From contig JAKQLT010000145.1 in NCBI GenBank assembly GCA_029567025.1, positions 1 to 8,409 of the forward strand: a stretch of DNA of 8,409 bases. Direction: 5' to 3'. How positions within the stretch are numbered: the stretch's first letter is position 1; every line of letters begins with the position of its first letter. A program made the position numbers and the translations under genes. The DNA comes from Candidatus Omnitrophota bacterium. Its GTDB lineage: Bacteria > Omnitrophota > Gorgyraeia > Zapsychrales > Zapsychraceae. The notes under the pieces are model-generated. The model was not told the DNA's origin, made no database searches, and saw only the letters and a list, made by a program, of their open reading frames with translations. This document shows, piece by piece, positions 7,265 through 8,409 of this stretch.

Positions 7265-8086
7265 TTATTTTTGATCCAGTAATTTCGAAAGTTCTTTCAA
7301 CGCCTCGTCGTCCTTTAACCTGAATTTGACCTCGATGCGGCGTGATTTGTCAAGATCGACGTTCCCGGTCGGGTCTTTGATCGGAACGCTGAACGATTTG
7401 CCGTTCGCCGTCACGAATTTCTGGAAAAGCTCTTTTTTGGCCGGATCGACCACCTGAATGAAATATTTCATGATAGACTGCGCGCGGCGCTGCGAAAGAT
7501 CAAGATTATAAATGTAGTCGCCGCGGTTGTCCGCATGGCCTTCTATGACTATTTCTGCGAGATGGTCTATGAACTCCTGAGTGTCGAATAGGATGTTGAC
7601 GTAAGTTTCCAGCAGCAGTTTTAGCAGAGGCTTGAATTCTTCTTTAATGGCGTCGGAGTCGGTATCGAATAAAATATCGCCGCTTATCCGGATCGCCCCT
7701 GTGAACGGATCGACTGCCAGTTTCAGATTAGACGACGACCGTTCGAATTTTTCCTTGATCAGATTGATTATAGAGCTCTTGATGCCTATAATTTTTTCGA
7801 TCTGGTCTTTGTAATATTTTAGTTCGATCTCCTTTGAGTCGAGCGCGTTTTCTTTAAGCTTTAATTGTTCGGTTTTATGGTCGAGTTCGGATTGTATTTT
7901 AGCTAATGTTTCCTTCTTGGCCTCGATTTCTCTTACGTATTGAACCACATCGGTCGTTTTGCTGTATAAGACCGCGATAAGGGTGAGCACGAAGATCATC
8001 ATTATCCCGGTCATCAGGTCTGAGATCGAGATGAGAAAGTCGTTTTTATCGCTTAAATCGTGTTGTTTTAATTGCTTGTTGAACAA
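7265..8086 (-). CDS. zorB: ZorB, MotB/OmpA-like stator protein of a Zorya system
   Basis: This 273-residue inner-membrane protein resembles MotB. A single transmembrane helix at about 17-40 contains D23 in I-S-D-L-M-T-G, matching the ion-carrying aspartate of MotB/ZorB. A charged coiled-coil region follows at about 46-115. The OmpA-like peptidoglycan-binding domain at about 135-260 has E-G-H-A-D-N-R-G (182-189) and L-S-Q-R-R-A (197-202). D186 and R201 are 15 residues apart, as in the peptidoglycan-anchoring Asp/Arg pair of OmpA domains. S-R-R-I-E near the C-terminus is also usual. With ZorA it forms a proton- or sodium-driven motor anchored to the cell wall that senses phage entry. The start is TTG at 8086 with AGG about 8 bases upstream; no in-frame ATG is better placed, since the next Met falls inside the membrane helix. 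It lies between zorA (78-base gap) and zorC (17-base gap). Confidence 0.93.
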   Translation of the reverse strand: MFNKQLKQHDLSDKNDFLISISDLMTGIMMIFVLTLIAVLYSKTTDVVQYVREIEAKKETLAKIQSELDHKTEQLKLKENALDSKEIELKYYKDQIEKIIGIKSSIINLIKEKFERSSSNLKLAVDPFTGAIRISGDILFDTDSDAIKEEFKPLLKLLLETYVNILFDTQEFIDHLAEIVIEGHADNRGDYIYNLDLSQRRAQSIMKYFIQVVDPAKKELFQKFVTANGKSFSVPIKDPTGNVDLDKSRRIEVKFRLKDDEALKELSKLLDQK

Positions 8087-8164
8087 GTTGATACCTATAT
8101 TTGTATTATTAACTATTATTGTTAATATAGTTTTTACTTTTGCTTCTGTTGTTGTTTCTTTAAA
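8087..8164 (-). other. AT-rich zorA-zorB gap with a weak hairpin
   Basis: The 78 bases between zorA and zorB are almost all A/T on this strand and include an A/C-rich unstructured start. At 8107-8127, TATTAAC and GTTAATA form a 7-bp stem with a 7-base loop, about 20 bases before the zorB TTG. It has no T run after it and is unlikely to stop transcription. It may tune the ZorA:ZorB ratio, which is unequal in the motor (5:2), but composition alone could produce it. Confidence 0.35.
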
Positions 8165-8409
8165 TTATTGTTTTAAATTATTATTTTTTACCGCTTCCTT
8201 TTGGATTAAACCGATCTGCGAGTCGAGCGCGTTCTGAAATTCGTTTATCACTGCTGGAATATCCTTAACCGCTGAATCGATCTCCGTTATAGTGCCACTC
8301 AGGCGCATTGAAATTTTTGACAACTGCTCGTCAAAAACGGAGAATGTCTGGTTGAAACTTTGGCTCAGGTTCGTTCCCAGCAGGCCGGCTGATTTCTCTA
8401 AGAATTCGC
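8165..8409 (-). CDS. zorA: C-terminal tail of probable ZorA (partial)
   Basis: An open frame enters from the window edge and ends at TAA (8165-8167), giving the last 80 residues. They form an amphipathic, coiled-coil-like chain (for example N-Q-T-F-S-V-F-D-E-Q-L-S-K-I, then D-I-P-A-V-I-N-E-F-Q-N-A-L) that ends in a basic, Asn-rich stretch. No MotA-like membrane part is in the window. ZorA proteins have a MotA-like membrane domain followed by a long helical cytoplasmic tail, and zorA sits directly before zorB. The assignment therefore rests on position and on the tail-like composition. The operon promoter must lie upstream of this gene, beyond the window. Confidence 0.72.
   Translation of the reverse strand, partial: EFLEKSAGLLGTNLSQSFNQTFSVFDEQLSKISMRLSGTITEIDSAVKDIPAVINEFQNALDSQIGLIQKEAVKNNNLKQ

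Noticed and set aside
6919..7323. 134-codon open frame on the + strand across the zorB-zorC boundary
   Set aside because: It lies opposite two well-supported genes, and its composition is explained by their codon bias.
7959..8237. Hydrophobic 92-codon open frame on the + strand
   Set aside because: Its hydrophobic stretch is largely antisense to the zorB membrane helix and the AT-rich gap, and it overlaps the zorA tail.

Overview
The window is a bacterial defence-type locus. Two gene blocks on opposite strands meet tail to tail near position 6,025. The presence of a peptidoglycan-binding MotB/OmpA-type protein, Shine-Dalgarno sites and TTG starts points to a bacterium, but nothing here identifies the phylum. 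No tRNA, rRNA, CRISPR array, transposase or integrase was seen. No gene-free stretch longer than about 80 bases occurs.

Left block, + strand (2-6016): (i) the 3' end of an unrecognised gene whose product carries two copies of a ~43-residue module separated by an acidic spacer; (ii) a 1056-residue protein with an N-terminal sacsin/HSP90-like (GHKL) ATPase domain and a C-terminal NO VEIN/DUF3883-type domain with residues resembling a PD-(D/E)XK nuclease site; (iii) a 583-residue UPF1/Dna2-like superfamily 1 helicase whose start overlaps the previous stop by 8 bases; (iv) a short, extremely acidic protein with an N-terminal four-cysteine zinc ribbon, probably started from TTG behind an AGGAG. 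The tight spacing suggests one transcription unit.

Right block, - strand (8409 down to 6036): the C-terminal tail of a probable ZorA, a complete ZorB (one membrane helix with the conserved Asp, coiled coil, OmpA-like domain), and a complete compact ZorC (EH-signature protein). This is the core of a Zorya type I anti-phage system, in which ZorAB is a membrane motor related to MotAB and ZorC is a soluble effector. In type I systems ZorD, a SNF2-family helicase with a nuclease activity, normally accompanies ZorC. No ZorD follows ZorC here; the space is taken by the convergent helicase and ATPase/nuclease-like genes.

The main point of interest is this arrangement. Either a truncated or rearranged Zorya (with zorD lying outside the window) sits beside an independent ATPase-helicase defence operon, or the SF1 helicase plus DUF3883 protein stands in for ZorD. 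Base composition also differs: the ATPase and acidic-protein genes are very AT-rich, whereas the helicase core and zorBC are near 45-50% GC in the rows I sampled. That fits a mosaic defence island.
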